A DNA stretch of 64,000 bases, taken from Verrucomicrobiaceae bacterium (GTDB lineage: Bacteria; Verrucomicrobiota; Verrucomicrobiia; Verrucomicrobiales; Verrucomicrobiaceae). Of the stretch, positions 54,462 through 63,136 are shown piece by piece; the stretch's first letter is position 1; each line of letters opens with the position of its first letter. The stretch is taken from the NCBI GenBank assembly GCA_016795365.1, contig JAEUHN010000053.1:1-64000 (forward strand). The letters run 5' to 3'. Position numbers and translations under genes: made by a program. The notes under the pieces are model-generated. The model did not search any database. It was not told the DNA's origin and worked only from the letters and a program-made list of their open reading frames with translations.

Positions 54462-55229
54462 TCACTTCATCCGCAGCAGCCGCCTCAGGTTGCCGCCAAA
54501 GATGAGGTGTTTCTGCTCCTCGGTGATCGCAGCTCCGTGGACCTTCGCGAGTTGCGTGGCAAAGCTGCGGCCTCCGGCGTCGGAGCCATAGATGACACGC
54601 TCGGCCCCGAGCTCGCGGACGGCCATCTCGGTGTAGCCAGCGGTGGGTTCGCTGCCGGCGAGGTCAGCATAGAGGTTGGGGTAGCGCTTGATGGCACGGA
54701 TGCCGAGTTCCCAATTGCCACCTGTGTGCCCACAGATCAGCGGCACCTCGGGGAATCGTTTGGCGACTTCCACCAAATCGTCTGGGGTGGATTCGCCAGC
54801 GTAGTTGCCATTCACCTTGAACCATGTGTGCTGAAAAATCAGCGCCTTCAGTTCAGCGGCGCGTTTGATGATCGGATCGATTTCCTCGGTGGCGCAACGC
54901 CGAGCCACCCAGAGCTTCACGCCCACCATCGGGCCGTTCGCCACGCAGCGATCCAGCTCGGCCAGGCTTTCCTGGACATGGTGGGCGCTGAGATAGACAA
55001 AGCCGATCAAGCGATCGGGATGCGCCTTGAGCGCGCGGAGCACTTCATCGTTTTGCTTGCGCAGGTCTGCGGGCTCGGGGTCTTGCGACCACTTCATGCC
55101 CATGTAGATGCACAGCTTCTCCATCTGCATCCGGTCCGCGTATCGAAGCAGCTGTGAGGCCCGCTCCTCAGGGGTCAAGCCGGGCACCCCGGAAAGGTGG
55201 ACGTGAAGATCCCAGATGCGGTAGTTCAT
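54462..55229 (-). CDS. Amidohydrolase-family protein (COG2159)
   Basis: 255 aa, TIM-barrel metal-dependent hydrolase of the amidohydrolase-2 group. The N-terminal metal motif is WDLHVHLSG; further elements are GFVYLSAHH, VGVKLWVARRC, ALIFQHTW (His ligand), PLICGHTGG (His ligand) and VIYGSDAGG (Asp). No signal peptide. The start overlaps the stop of the secreted-protein gene by 4 bp (ATGA, 55226-55229), so the two are coupled. Substrate unknown. Confidence 0.9.
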   Translation of the reverse strand: MNYRIWDLHVHLSGVPGLTPEERASQLLRYADRMQMEKLCIYMGMKWSQDPEPADLRKQNDEVLRALKAHPDRLIGFVYLSAHHVQESLAELDRCVANGPMVGVKLWVARRCATEEIDPIIKRAAELKALIFQHTWFKVNGNYAGESTPDDLVEVAKRFPEVPLICGHTGGNWELGIRAIKRYPNLYADLAGSEPTAGYTEMAVRELGAERVIYGSDAGGRSFATQLAKVHGAAITEEQKHLIFGGNLRRLLRMK

Positions 55230-55807
55230 GGTTCAAAGCGCACGGTGATTTCGACCACGAGAGGATGCGCGGCTCGCAGGGCGGCGTTCGATGAGATGAC
55301 CTTCTTCTCGCCCACAATCTCCAGGCTGTAGTTCTCCTCGGTCGGCGAGAAGCGCACGGTCAGACCTTTGCCGAGGGCTCCGTCGTCGAAGAAGGCGTAA
55401 CCCCCGTAGTCCCAGTCGAAGCCGCTCAAGGTGAAGGGCTTGCCATTGATCTTCTCGACCTCTTCGATGCCCAGGCCCAGACGCAGTCCGTTATCGAGCT
55501 TCCAGGTTTTGCCCAGCAGGCTCACTTCAGAGATGCGCTTGCCCACAGCATCGGGTGCCCAAATCACTTCCAGTTCGCGACCCTCGGCCACCTGGATGCG
55601 TGCGCCATCCACCGTCTCGCCCTCAGCGGCGGGCAGCTTGCCGTCCTTCACTTTGTCCCGACCGAACAAGGCCTGGAGTGTGGAGAGGGACGAGTAGGCC
55701 GTGATGGGTCCCACACGTTTGCCGGGCTCCACTTTCCATGGCTCCTCGGCTTGCACCAAGGTGACCGCGAGAAAAAGGCTGAGGGAGAAGAACAGTCGAT
55801 GCAACAT
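55226..55807 (-). CDS. Exported protein of unknown function
   Basis: 193 aa, signal peptide (ends VQA, about 20). Body: WKVEPGKRVGPITAYSSLST, ALFGRDKVKDG, ELEVIWAPDAVGKRISEVSL, LRLGLGIEEVEKINGKPFTL, SGFDWDYGGYAFFDDG. It is recognisable as a widespread but unnamed family that opens R-V-G-P-I-T and contains N-G-x-P-F-x-L-x-G-F-x-W-D-Y-G. Encoded upstream of, and coupled to, the amidohydrolase. Confidence 0.75.
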   Translation of the reverse strand: MLHRLFFSLSLFLAVTLVQAEEPWKVEPGKRVGPITAYSSLSTLQALFGRDKVKDGKLPAAEGETVDGARIQVAEGRELEVIWAPDAVGKRISEVSLLGKTWKLDNGLRLGLGIEEVEKINGKPFTLSGFDWDYGGYAFFDDGALGKGLTVRFSPTEENYSLEIVGEKKVISSNAALRAAHPLVVEITVRFEP

Positions 55808-55901
55808 GAGAGGACGAGGGTCGAGTGAAGATGAGACGCAGCGGCGGAGTGATCTTTTGCATCAGAGCGAGACTCATCGTGTGCCGTTCGTTGAGTGCGG
55901 C

Positions 55902-57287
55902 ATGTTCCTCCGTGCTCTCCTTTCCACGCTGCTCGTTGTTTCATCCCTGGCCGCCGGAGACCTCGCATCCGTCGCTGATGGCAAAGCGGATGCCGCGCCC
56001 GTGCTCCAGCAGATGATCGATGCAGGAGGGGGCGCCTTGGTTTTGCCCAAGGGAATCTATCGCCTGAACCAAGGCCTCATCATCGACCTCGACAAAGCGG
56101 GCCGCACCAGCCTCCAGGGCCAGGGCGTCGCCCGTCTCGTGATGGCGGGCAGCGGACCGGCGGTCAAGGTAGTGGGCACGCACCTTCAAGGGTCCGCCGC
56201 GCCTGAATCGTTGAAGGACAATGTGTGGGATCGTCAGCTCATGCCGCTGATGGATGGACTCGAGATCGTCGGCGAACACGCCGAGGCGGATGGCATTGAA
56301 GCCTTCGGCACTCATGAGATCACGATCACGCGCACCAGCATCCACCATTGCCGCCACGCGGTGCATCTGGTGGAGCGCAATCGCAATGTGATCATCAATG
56401 CCTGCCACTTCTACCGGAACAGCGGCATCGGCGTCTTCTACGACAACGTCAATCTGCACCAGAGCAACATCACCGGCTGCCACATCAGCTACTGCTACGG
56501 CGGCGGCGTGGTATCGCGCGCGGGCAACGTGCGCAACGTCCAGATCAGCGGCTGCGACATCGAGAGCAACATGGCTGCCGACACACCTCCCGCCGCCAAC
56601 GTTTTGCTCGACAGCACCGGCGGCTCAATCGGTGAAGTGGCCATCACGGGCTGCACGCTTCAGCACAGCAGCAAGGGACCCGATGGGGCCAATGTGCGCA
56701 TCATTGGCGCGGGCGACGATCCTTCCCTGGAGCGGCGCACGGGGGGCAAGTTCACCCGCGAGGGCAATGTCACCATCGCCGACAATGTGTTCAGCGATGT
56801 GCAGATCAATGTGGACATCACCGACGCACGGGGCGTGACCATCACGGGCAATACCTTCTGGGAAGGCTTCCAGCACGACCTGCGCCTCAAGAACAGCTCG
56901 CACATCGTCGTCGCGAACAACAACTTCGACCGCAATCCGCGTTACCTCGTCAACGGCTTCAACGCGTCTGAGAACAACGGCATCGTCATCGCAGGATGCG
57001 ACGATTGCAGCTTCCAAGGCAATGTGGTGGCGGGCGTCCATCGCCAGCGTGCGGCAGTCGATCTCGTGGATTGCAGCCGCTTCAACATTGCGCACAACTC
57101 CGTCCTCGACAGCGACGGCGTCGGCATCCGTCTCGAAAACGTCCGCCGCAGCCTCATCGCCGACAACATCATCCGCGACGACCGTGACGGCGATCAGAAG
57201 AGCAAGGAGCCGTCCCTCCACATCATTGGCGGTAGCGACAATCTGATCGGCTCCAACCTTCTCGGCAATGCCAAGAAGGTGGAGTAG
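55902..57287 (+). CDS. Exported right-handed beta-helix protein
   Basis: 461 aa from ATG 55902 (MFLRALLSTLLVVSSLAAG, signal peptide). Opening VADGKADAAPVLQQMIDAGG and LVLPKGIYRLNQGLIID is the pectate-lyase-3 type N-cap. About fifteen coils follow with N-x-I-x-G-C/N and asparagine ladders (NVIINACHFYRNSGIGVFYD, NVQISGCDIESN, RGVTITGNTFWEGF, SHIVVANNNFDRNPR). Polysaccharide lyase or hydrolase activity is common in this fold but no catalytic site is identified. Single gene, divergent from the preceding pair. Confidence 0.85.
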   Translation: MFLRALLSTLLVVSSLAAGDLASVADGKADAAPVLQQMIDAGGGALVLPKGIYRLNQGLIIDLDKAGRTSLQGQGVARLVMAGSGPAVKVVGTHLQGSAAPESLKDNVWDRQLMPLMDGLEIVGEHAEADGIEAFGTHEITITRTSIHHCRHAVHLVERNRNVIINACHFYRNSGIGVFYDNVNLHQSNITGCHISYCYGGGVVSRAGNVRNVQISGCDIESNMAADTPPAANVLLDSTGGSIGEVAITGCTLQHSSKGPDGANVRIIGAGDDPSLERRTGGKFTREGNVTIADNVFSDVQINVDITDARGVTITGNTFWEGFQHDLRLKNSSHIVVANNNFDRNPRYLVNGFNASENNGIVIAGCDDCSFQGNVVAGVHRQRAAVDLVDCSRFNIAHNSVLDSDGVGIRLENVRRSLIADNIIRDDRDGDQKSKEPSLHIIGGSDNLIGSNLLGNAKKVE

Positions 57288-57533
57288 GGGGGGGGAGTTA
57301 GCGGAGTGTTGGTTGTGACGTGAATCCCGGCCCTCACCAGTCGGTCATCTAGACCGCTAGAAACATTACAAGCGGCTTGTGGTCGAGGTCACAAAACGTG
57401 TTCCTGCGTTGCCCATTGAGGTCCACAACTCCTTCATGGCCTCTTATCGAACAGACGAAGCCGCTCTCATGGGGCATCACCGTGCTTGAATCTCCACGTT
57501 GAATGCGATCAGTCGATCTGTAGTCTGGTTGAG

Positions 57534-59207
57534 ATGAAACTCGATGCGAGAGCCACGAAAAAGACCCAGAAGCAGGAGGGTGCGCACTATACTCCGTCCG
57601 GGTTGGCTGAGTTCGTTGCTCGGCATCTCGCGGCTGTATGTGAAGTGGAGCGGCCATTTGTGCTCGATCCAGCGGTAGGTGACGGCGAGTTGTTACTGGC
57701 TTTTGGCAGAGCGCTGGGACGTTCATGCACGCTGAAGGGCTTTGATCTTGATCCCGTGGCCGTCACCAATGCGAAAGCTCGGTTGCGTGAAGGACTGCCG
57801 GAAATGGTGGGCGAGGTGAAGGAGCAGGATTTCCTGGAGTTCGCTTTGCAGCATCGAGGGGACTCCCTATTTGCAACGCCTGGCTCGTTCGACGTTGTGA
57901 TTGCCAATCCGCCGTATGTGCGGACGCAGGTGATGGGTGCGGAGCGTTCGCAACGTTTGGCTCAGCAGTTCGATCTCTATGGGCGCGTGGATCTGAGTTT
58001 TGCCTTCATTGAAGGCATTGCTGACGTGCTGAAAGACGGCGGCGTGGCAGGCATCATCGTATCGAATCGCTTTATGACGACCAAGGCGGGATCGCAGGTG
58101 CGTGAGCGTCTCTTGTCGCGATTTGAAGTGCTTCACGTCTGGGATTTTGGTGACACGAAGCTATTCGAGGCAGCGGTGCTGCCGGCGGTCCTTTTGGTTC
58201 GTAAGCGTCTCAAAGTCCCGGCCTGTCATCCGCGCTTCACCTCGATTTACTCCACGGGCGAACCGCCCATTCATCAAGCCGCCACCGTGTATGAAGCGCT
58301 GTCGAATGGCAGCGGTGCGGTGTCTGTCTCTGGCACCACCTTTCTCGTCCAACACGGGCAATTGAATCATGGAGCCGACCGCAATGGAACATGGCGCATC
58401 GCGACCGAGAGCGGTGATGCCTGGCTCGACACTGTCCGGGACAACACCTTTTGCACGTTCGGCGATGTGGGCAAAATTCGCGTTGGGGTGAAAACCACGG
58501 CAGATAAGGTCTTCGTGCGCAAAGAATGGGACACCTTGCCCGAGGAGATGCGCCCTGAAGTGCTGCGCCCGCTGATCACACATCATGTGGCGCGGCGCTA
58601 TAAGTCATTGCCTGCCGACCGCCAAATCCTCTACACTCACGAGGATCGAGACGGAAAGAAGTCGGTCATCGACCTCGCGAGCCTTCCGCGCACGAAGCGC
58701 TATTTGGAGAGTCATCGGGCCACACTGGAAGCCCGGACTTACGTGATCGAATCGGGGCGCCAGTGGTTTGAGATTTGGGTTCCGCAGCTTCCCTCGCTGT
58801 GGCCCGTGCCGAAACTGGTCTTCCCCGACATCTCTGAGCGTCCGACCTTCTGGATGAGTCTTGATGGCGAGATCATCAATGGTGACTGCTACTGGCTTGC
58901 TGCGAATGACCGCACAGGCAGCGACCTATTGTGGCTGGCTCTCGCAGTGGCGAACTCACGCTTCATCGAGAGCTTTTACGATCACGCCTTCAACAACAAG
59001 CTGTATGCGGGCCGCCGCCGCTTCATGACGCAGTATGTGGAGAAGTTCCCGCTGCCATCGCCCACGCTGCCCGCATCCATCGAGATCATATCGCTGGCTC
59101 GTCGAATCTATGCTCTAACACCGGGTGATGAAGCCGATGCCCTGGCCGCGAGGATCGACCAGCTTGTGGAGTCAGCCTTTGGTCTTGCCAAAGAAGCCTC
59201 GCGGTAG
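57534..59207 (+). CDS. Adenine-N6 DNA methyltransferase of a type II R-M system
   Basis: 557 aa from ATG 57534 (MKLDARATKK); the longer TTG frame has no support. Eco57I/TaqI-type gamma-class layout: motif X region EGAHYTPSGLAEFV, motif I VLDPAVGDGELLLAFG, motif IV VVIANPPYVRT (NPPY near residue 124), then a long C-terminal target-recognition region ending with MTQYVEKFPLP. It protects host DNA at the site cut by the convergent nuclease. Its last 36 bp overlap the nuclease gene on the other strand. Confidence 0.92.
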   Translation: MKLDARATKKTQKQEGAHYTPSGLAEFVARHLAAVCEVERPFVLDPAVGDGELLLAFGRALGRSCTLKGFDLDPVAVTNAKARLREGLPEMVGEVKEQDFLEFALQHRGDSLFATPGSFDVVIANPPYVRTQVMGAERSQRLAQQFDLYGRVDLSFAFIEGIADVLKDGGVAGIIVSNRFMTTKAGSQVRERLLSRFEVLHVWDFGDTKLFEAAVLPAVLLVRKRLKVPACHPRFTSIYSTGEPPIHQAATVYEALSNGSGAVSVSGTTFLVQHGQLNHGADRNGTWRIATESGDAWLDTVRDNTFCTFGDVGKIRVGVKTTADKVFVRKEWDTLPEEMRPEVLRPLITHHVARRYKSLPADRQILYTHEDRDGKKSVIDLASLPRTKRYLESHRATLEARTYVIESGRQWFEIWVPQLPSLWPVPKLVFPDISERPTFWMSLDGEIINGDCYWLAANDRTGSDLLWLALAVANSRFIESFYDHAFNNKLYAGRRRFMTQYVEKFPLPSPTLPASIEIISLARRIYALTPGDEADALAARIDQLVESAFGLAKEASR

Positions 59208-60230
59208 AGGAATCTGAATCTTCTTGTTCAACACTCTCCCCTCAAACCGAGGGAAGCGCTTGAAGAAGTCCTCCCCGGTCGTGAGCACAAGGCTGGTGAT
59301 CTTCACCTCATCGCCGTGTGTTTCTCCACCGAAGACAGCATAGCGGACATCGCACTGGCGCACCGTGCCCTCAGGGTATCTGTCTAGGTCCAGTGGCTCT
59401 GTGCTGACCGGTTCGACAAGTCCTAGATCGATGGTTGGTGATGTTTGGAGCTTCACCTCCAGTAATTGATTCAGAACATCAGGAAACTGACCGTCATCGG
59501 CATAGCTGGAAAAGCCCAGTGCCTGACAAACAAGACGATGAAGTTCGGTTCCACGTTTGCGATCTTGAAGGTGGCCGACATTTGCGAACGTTTTGCCTAC
59601 AAGCTGACAAAGTCGTTCAAAGACTAAATGAATAGGCAAGACAGAGCCGCGCTGTGGTTCGCTCGTCGGCAATGCATCTGCGGCGCTGATAGCTGAACCG
59701 ATCATCGGCAGCAGATGTTCCGTGTCGTTAACCGAGATCAATTCGTGAGATGACGTGCCCGGAACGAGCCGAGCCTGATATTTCTGCGTCAACGTGCCCG
59801 TGGTATCGAGTTTGGCGAGCATGGCACCAGTGACGACGTTCACCCTGTTCACGCAGCCATCATCACCCACGGCAATCAGGACGTAGCGCCGACGTGGCCT
59901 GAGCTCTTCATTCCAAATCTGGAGATTATCCGAGGCCTGAACATAGGTATCGAAGTTCTGCCCCGGAAAGCGGGCGTGAGGCTTGCACTTGCGGAAAGAT
60001 TTTGGCAGCGGGTAGCCCAGGACCTTGCAGACCTCGCTCTTCACCACTTTTGATCTCGTCCGCAGCGGCATACCAGCCGTCGGAAATCCACGAAGGCCCA
60101 CATCCAAGAGGTGCTCCAAGTCTCTCGTCGGTATGAACAACGGTGAGTCCTTGGATAACAGATCGTAGATATTGAGTCCGCTCTGACGGATGGCTGCCGC
60201 GTAGTCGAAAGCTGAGGACGACGCATTCAT
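59172..60230 (-). CDS. Putative type II restriction endonuclease (PD-ExK)
   Basis: 352 aa, no named family recognised. Between residues 229 and 260 it has the nuclease core: Glu229 in GTELHRLVCQALGF, then PD (250-251), seven residues, and E-V-K (258-260). This is the PD-(D/E)xK catalytic pattern. Context confirms the role: it follows the controller gene with an ATGA overlap and is convergent with the methyltransferase. The N-terminal half is predicted mixed alpha/beta and may carry DNA specificity. Recognition site not known. Confidence 0.85.
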   Translation of the reverse strand: MNASSSAFDYAAAIRQSGLNIYDLLSKDSPLFIPTRDLEHLLDVGLRGFPTAGMPLRTRSKVVKSEVCKVLGYPLPKSFRKCKPHARFPGQNFDTYVQASDNLQIWNEELRPRRRYVLIAVGDDGCVNRVNVVTGAMLAKLDTTGTLTQKYQARLVPGTSSHELISVNDTEHLLPMIGSAISAADALPTSEPQRGSVLPIHLVFERLCQLVGKTFANVGHLQDRKRGTELHRLVCQALGFSSYADDGQFPDVLNQLLEVKLQTSPTIDLGLVEPVSTEPLDLDRYPEGTVRQCDVRYAVFGGETHGDEVKITSLVLTTGEDFFKRFPRFEGRVLNKKIQIPLPRGFFGKTKG

Positions 60231-60454
60231 TTCACCCCATCCTTAGTGAGCAGTTGCGGGACGCTGACGCTCATTGCATTGGCAAACAGCTCCAGCGTAG
60301 CGAGCGAGATATTGCGCTCACAACGTTCCACCTGTCCCACGTAGGTCCGATGCACGCCACACTCGATGGCGAAGTTGTCCTGAGACACGCCAACTCGAGC
60401 ACGATACCGCTTCACATTGTCCGCTAGGATCTGACGAAGGTTCGGTTTAGCCAT
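60227..60454 (-). CDS. R-M controller-type HTH protein
   Basis: 75 aa, HTH_3/Xre fold typical of C proteins: LADNVKRYRARVGVSQDNFA, IECGVHRTYVGQVERCERNI, LATLELFANAMSVSVPQLL. C proteins bind palindromic boxes at their own promoter and delay nuclease expression until methylation is done. Its stop overlaps the nuclease start (60227-60230, ATGA). No clear canonical C-box (GACT-N3-AGTC) was found upstream; the nearest candidate dyad is at 60492-60501. Confidence 0.9.
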   Translation of the reverse strand: MAKPNLRQILADNVKRYRARVGVSQDNFAIECGVHRTYVGQVERCERNISLATLELFANAMSVSVPQLLTKDGVK

Positions 60455-61035
60455 GATTGACCCTTGTCCGCATGATGACCATGAGGCGACCGACTCTGAG
60501 TAGCATTTCGGGACCGGGGGGGCAGTTGAAGCTGGAGTCCTTGACCTCAGAGTCCTCGCGGCGTTGTTCGGAGCCGATGGAGACGGTTTAGGTTGGCCAA
60601 CACAACTCAGGAGGCTTGGCGTGGGCCAATCAGGTCCGGGGTCTCAGACCCCGGCTTCAACGGGGGGGAATCAGGCGGGCGGAAACGAGTGTCCGCGCTT
60701 CTCTCGGCACTGAAGTTCCAAGAGTGCCGCATGAAGAAAATGAGGCATGCCAAGAAGTGCTCCTGGATGCGACCGTAGTTCATCGCCTTGCGCGGTGGCC
60801 ATTCGTGCGGTCGCCGCCGTTGGAGGGGGGATTGGTGATGCCGAAGCTGATCAGTGAGTTTTTTCGTATAGTGAGCGGACGCTCCGATGTGAAGTCGTTG
60901 AGGGGCTTGGGTAGAGAATGGCTAGTGAAAGGTCGTATCTGTTTTTCACAGGGGTAATGTGGATATTTTCACTTTCTGCGTCACACGGCGTGGTATTTTC
61001 GCGTAACACCCTTATGGGAACCATCGCTCGGGACC
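60455..61035. other. Non-coding stretch, 581 bp
   Basis: No gene supported. It contains the inverted repeats above, a perfect 19-bp palindrome at 60636-60654 (CCGGGGTCT-C-AGACCCCGG), and an A/T-richer part before the HTH gene with the near-repeat GTGGATATTTTC / GTGGTATTTTC (60958-61005). An open frame of 113 codons at 60616 shows no recognisable domain. Confidence 0.5.
60492..60554. promoter_or_regulatory. Inverted 9-bp repeats upstream of C gene
   Basis: GACTCTGAG (60492-60500) and its exact inverse CTCAGAGTC (60546-60554) lie 38 and 92 bp before the controller ATG. The first contains ACTCTGAGT, itself a dyad. They could be controller-protein sites. Confidence 0.35.
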
Positions 61036-61344
61036 ATGTCGCGCCGCTCTTTCCATGACCTGCCTGCGGAGGAAGTTTTCCGGCGCTGCCGGGAGCGGCA
61101 GCGATCATTGATCTGTGCGGCGCAGGTCCTGGTGCTGAGAGAGGTGATGCGGCTCAAAGCCTGGACTGTCAGGGATTTGAGCCGCGCTTCGGATGTTTCG
61201 CGGGCCATGATTCAGGCGATCCTGCTGGTGGAGAAGTTCCCCACGGTGGACTGCCTTTCCCGCCTGGTGGAGGCGCTGGGCATGGACCTGTTTGAGCTGG
61301 ATTTGATGGCAAAAATCGAACTCGATCGAGCAAGGCCACTATAG
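61036..61344 (+). CDS. Small HTH (Xre-like) protein
   Basis: 102 aa. Helix-turn-helix core in the middle: VLREVMRLKAWTVRDLSRAS, DVSRAMIQAILLVEKFPTVD, CLSRLVEALGMDLFELDL. This is the lambda-repressor-type order with degenerate spacing. N- and C-terminal tails are short and basic/acidic. Single gene between the R-M system and the 42-bp repeat. Target unknown; it could regulate the FN3 cassette downstream. Confidence 0.75.
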   Translation: MSRRSFHDLPAEEVFRRCRERQRSLICAAQVLVLREVMRLKAWTVRDLSRASDVSRAMIQAILLVEKFPTVDCLSRLVEALGMDLFELDLMAKIELDRARPL

Positions 61345-61383
61345 GAGCCTTGGCATAAGCAGGGCGGCTAGTAAGATGGGGGT

Positions 61384-62079
61384 ATGACGTGTGTCTCCGG
61401 TCATCTCCGCAGTCGTGAGAACGAACTACAAAGGCGGACGTGTGGCCGTCAGGTGTTTGCCGGACCTGCTACAAGAGGCCGGGGATGTCTGGGGGAGGGT
61501 GAACATCAGGAAAACACTCGGTCACGGGCGAGGGTGAACCTTTCCGAGGGCGGCCCGCTGTCCGCCTCGTTTCGGGGGCCGACAGGTGGGCTCCAATCGA
61601 GGTTCGAATTGGGCGAGGGGAGTCTCCGGGCGGTGAAATCGAGACTCGAATCGGGCGAGGGGAGTCTCCGGGAGGTGAAATCGAGAGTCGAATTGGGCGA
61701 AGGGAGTCTCCGGGAGGCGAAATCGAGACTCGAATCGGGTGAGGGGAGTCTCCGGGCGGTGAAATCGAGAGTCGAATTGGGCGAGGGGAGTCTCCGGGAG
61801 GCGAAATCGAGAGTCGAATTGGGTGCGGGGAGTCTCCGGGAGGCGAAATCGAGACTCGAATCGGGCGAGGGGAGTCTCCGGGAGGCGAAATCGAGACTCG
61901 AATGGGGTGCGGGGAGACTCCGGGAAGTGAAATCGAGAGTCGAATGGGGCGAGGGGAGTCTCCGGGAGGGCGGATCGAGGCTCGATTTCCGGGGCGGAGG
62001 CGTGCGGGGGCTTGGTTTTCCATGTTCGTCAGGATGGACCGGGCGTCCTCCCACTCCTCAACCGACTGACGACGCATGA
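61384..62079 (+). CDS. Possible 14-residue-repeat protein, coupled to FN3 gene
   Basis: 231 codons. The first 70 residues show no family; the middle is about ten 14-residue repeats (GSLREVKSRLESGE and variants) with Leu/Val at heptad positions, which could form a helical coil although each unit has Gly. The stop overlaps the next gene's ATG as ATGA (62076-62079). Against it: the opposite strand is also open (SPPGDSPRPIRVSI repeats), so openness may only reflect the 42-bp period. Reality uncertain. Confidence 0.35.
   Translation: MTCVSGHLRSRENELQRRTCGRQVFAGPATRGRGCLGEGEHQENTRSRARVNLSEGGPLSASFRGPTGGLQSRFELGEGSLRAVKSRLESGEGSLREVKSRVELGEGSLREAKSRLESGEGSLRAVKSRVELGEGSLREAKSRVELGAGSLREAKSRLESGEGSLREAKSRLEWGAGRLREVKSRVEWGEGSLREGGSRLDFRGGGVRGLGFPCSSGWTGRPPTPQPTDDA
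61597..61996. repeat. 42-bp minisatellite, about 9.5 units
   Basis: Units start at 61597, 61639, 61681, 61723, 61765, 61807, 61849, 61891, 61933 and 61975. Each contains two small dyads, TCGAGACTCGA (or the GAG variant) and GGAGTCTCC. Being 14 codons long, the repeat keeps frames open on both strands. On the plus strand it reads as a 14-residue unit, SLREAKSRLESGEG. Confidence 0.95.
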
Positions 62080-63101
62080 ACTGGGATGAAGGCTTCTGGG
62101 ACCAGGGGACTTGGGATGATCCAGGTCCGTCTGCCGGTGGTCTGCTCCCGCAACCGAAACGCAAACTGAACCGACGCACCATGGCATCCAACCCTACCCC
62201 TGACGATAATGACCTCCTGCAAGCTCTGGCGGAGGACCTGGCTGATGGCAATCACCTGCACGAGGTGGCCATCGGCATCAAACAGAACACGGAGGCGGTG
62301 ATCCGGGCCGCCAATGACGGGCTGACGGCAGCCGCCCAGGCCTACGCGGCAGCGCGTCTGCTGGTGAACGAGCGCTACACGACGCTGCAAGCCGCTGACC
62401 TGACGGGCAAGAACGTGCTCAAGGGCTGCAAGCTGCGCTTTGCCAAGCTGTATGGCTCTTTCTACAATGCGCAGTGGCAGGCCACGGGCTGGCCGGTGGG
62501 CAGCACTGCGGTGCCTGATCTCCAGGACGTGCGGTTCACCCTGCTGAACTCGCTCAAGGTCTGGTTCACTGCGAACCCGGCGGCCGAGAGTGCCGACATG
62601 GATGCGACGGCAGCTCTCTGCGCCGCCTCCCACACGTCCATCAGCAATGCCCGTGCGGCGGTGAATCAGGCGGAATCGGCGGTGTCCACCGCGAAGGCCG
62701 CTGCCGAGTCTGCCGCACGCACGCTGCGCAAGCGGGTGCGGGGCCTCATTGACGAGCTGGGCACGGTCCTGGCGGAAGACGATGTGCGCTGGGCGGACTA
62801 CGGCCTGAACGTGCCCGCGAACCCGGTGGCACCTGCGCCGATCGCGAGCGTGACCCTCACGGCCTCGGGCAATGGAAAGGTGTTTGTGGAGTGGTCCTAT
62901 GCCACTCGTATGACCGGCACCCGACTCCTCACCCGGCGCGTGGGCACAGATGATGAGTTTCAGAACGCGGGCCCGGTGGACGGTCTGGAGAAGATGCTCA
63001 GCGGCTTCACTCCCGGCATCACGCTGCAGGTGAAAGCCATTGCCTACAATGACGGCGGCGATGCGCCGGACAGCCCGGTGGCCGAGGTGGTGGTGACCTG
63101 A
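62076..63101 (+). CDS. FN3-like cassette protein with Trp-Asp N-terminus
   Basis: 341 aa from ATG 62076; an internal Met at 62181 is the alternative. N-terminus MNWDEGFWDQGTWDD, a Pro linker and basic KRKLNRRT precede a long Ala-rich helical region (about 40-240: GLTAAAQAYAAARLLVNERY, NARAAVNQAESAVSTAKAAA). The C-terminal domain is FN3-like (ASVTLTASGNGKVFVEWSYA, FTPGITLQVKAIAYNDGGDA). The layout matches the gene at 1339: aromatic-Asp motif, Pro/basic linker, Met, helical part, FN3. No signal peptide. Function unknown. Confidence 0.75.
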   Translation: MNWDEGFWDQGTWDDPGPSAGGLLPQPKRKLNRRTMASNPTPDDNDLLQALAEDLADGNHLHEVAIGIKQNTEAVIRAANDGLTAAAQAYAAARLLVNERYTTLQAADLTGKNVLKGCKLRFAKLYGSFYNAQWQATGWPVGSTAVPDLQDVRFTLLNSLKVWFTANPAAESADMDATAALCAASHTSISNARAAVNQAESAVSTAKAAAESAARTLRKRVRGLIDELGTVLAEDDVRWADYGLNVPANPVAPAPIASVTLTASGNGKVFVEWSYATRMTGTRLLTRRVGTDDEFQNAGPVDGLEKMLSGFTPGITLQVKAIAYNDGGDAPDSPVAEVVVT

Positions 63102-63136
63102 GCCGTCCCCTCTGGACCGCCCGCTCTTTGGCGTCG

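Noticed and set aside
60616-60957. 113-codon frame between the R-M system and the HTH gene
   Set aside because: No recognisable domain, unclear start and it spans a perfect palindrome; treated as non-coding.
61469-62251. Minus-strand frame of 260 codons with SPPGDSPRPIR repeats
   Set aside because: Mirror of the 42-bp period; it runs antisense into the FN3 gene and has no start signal.
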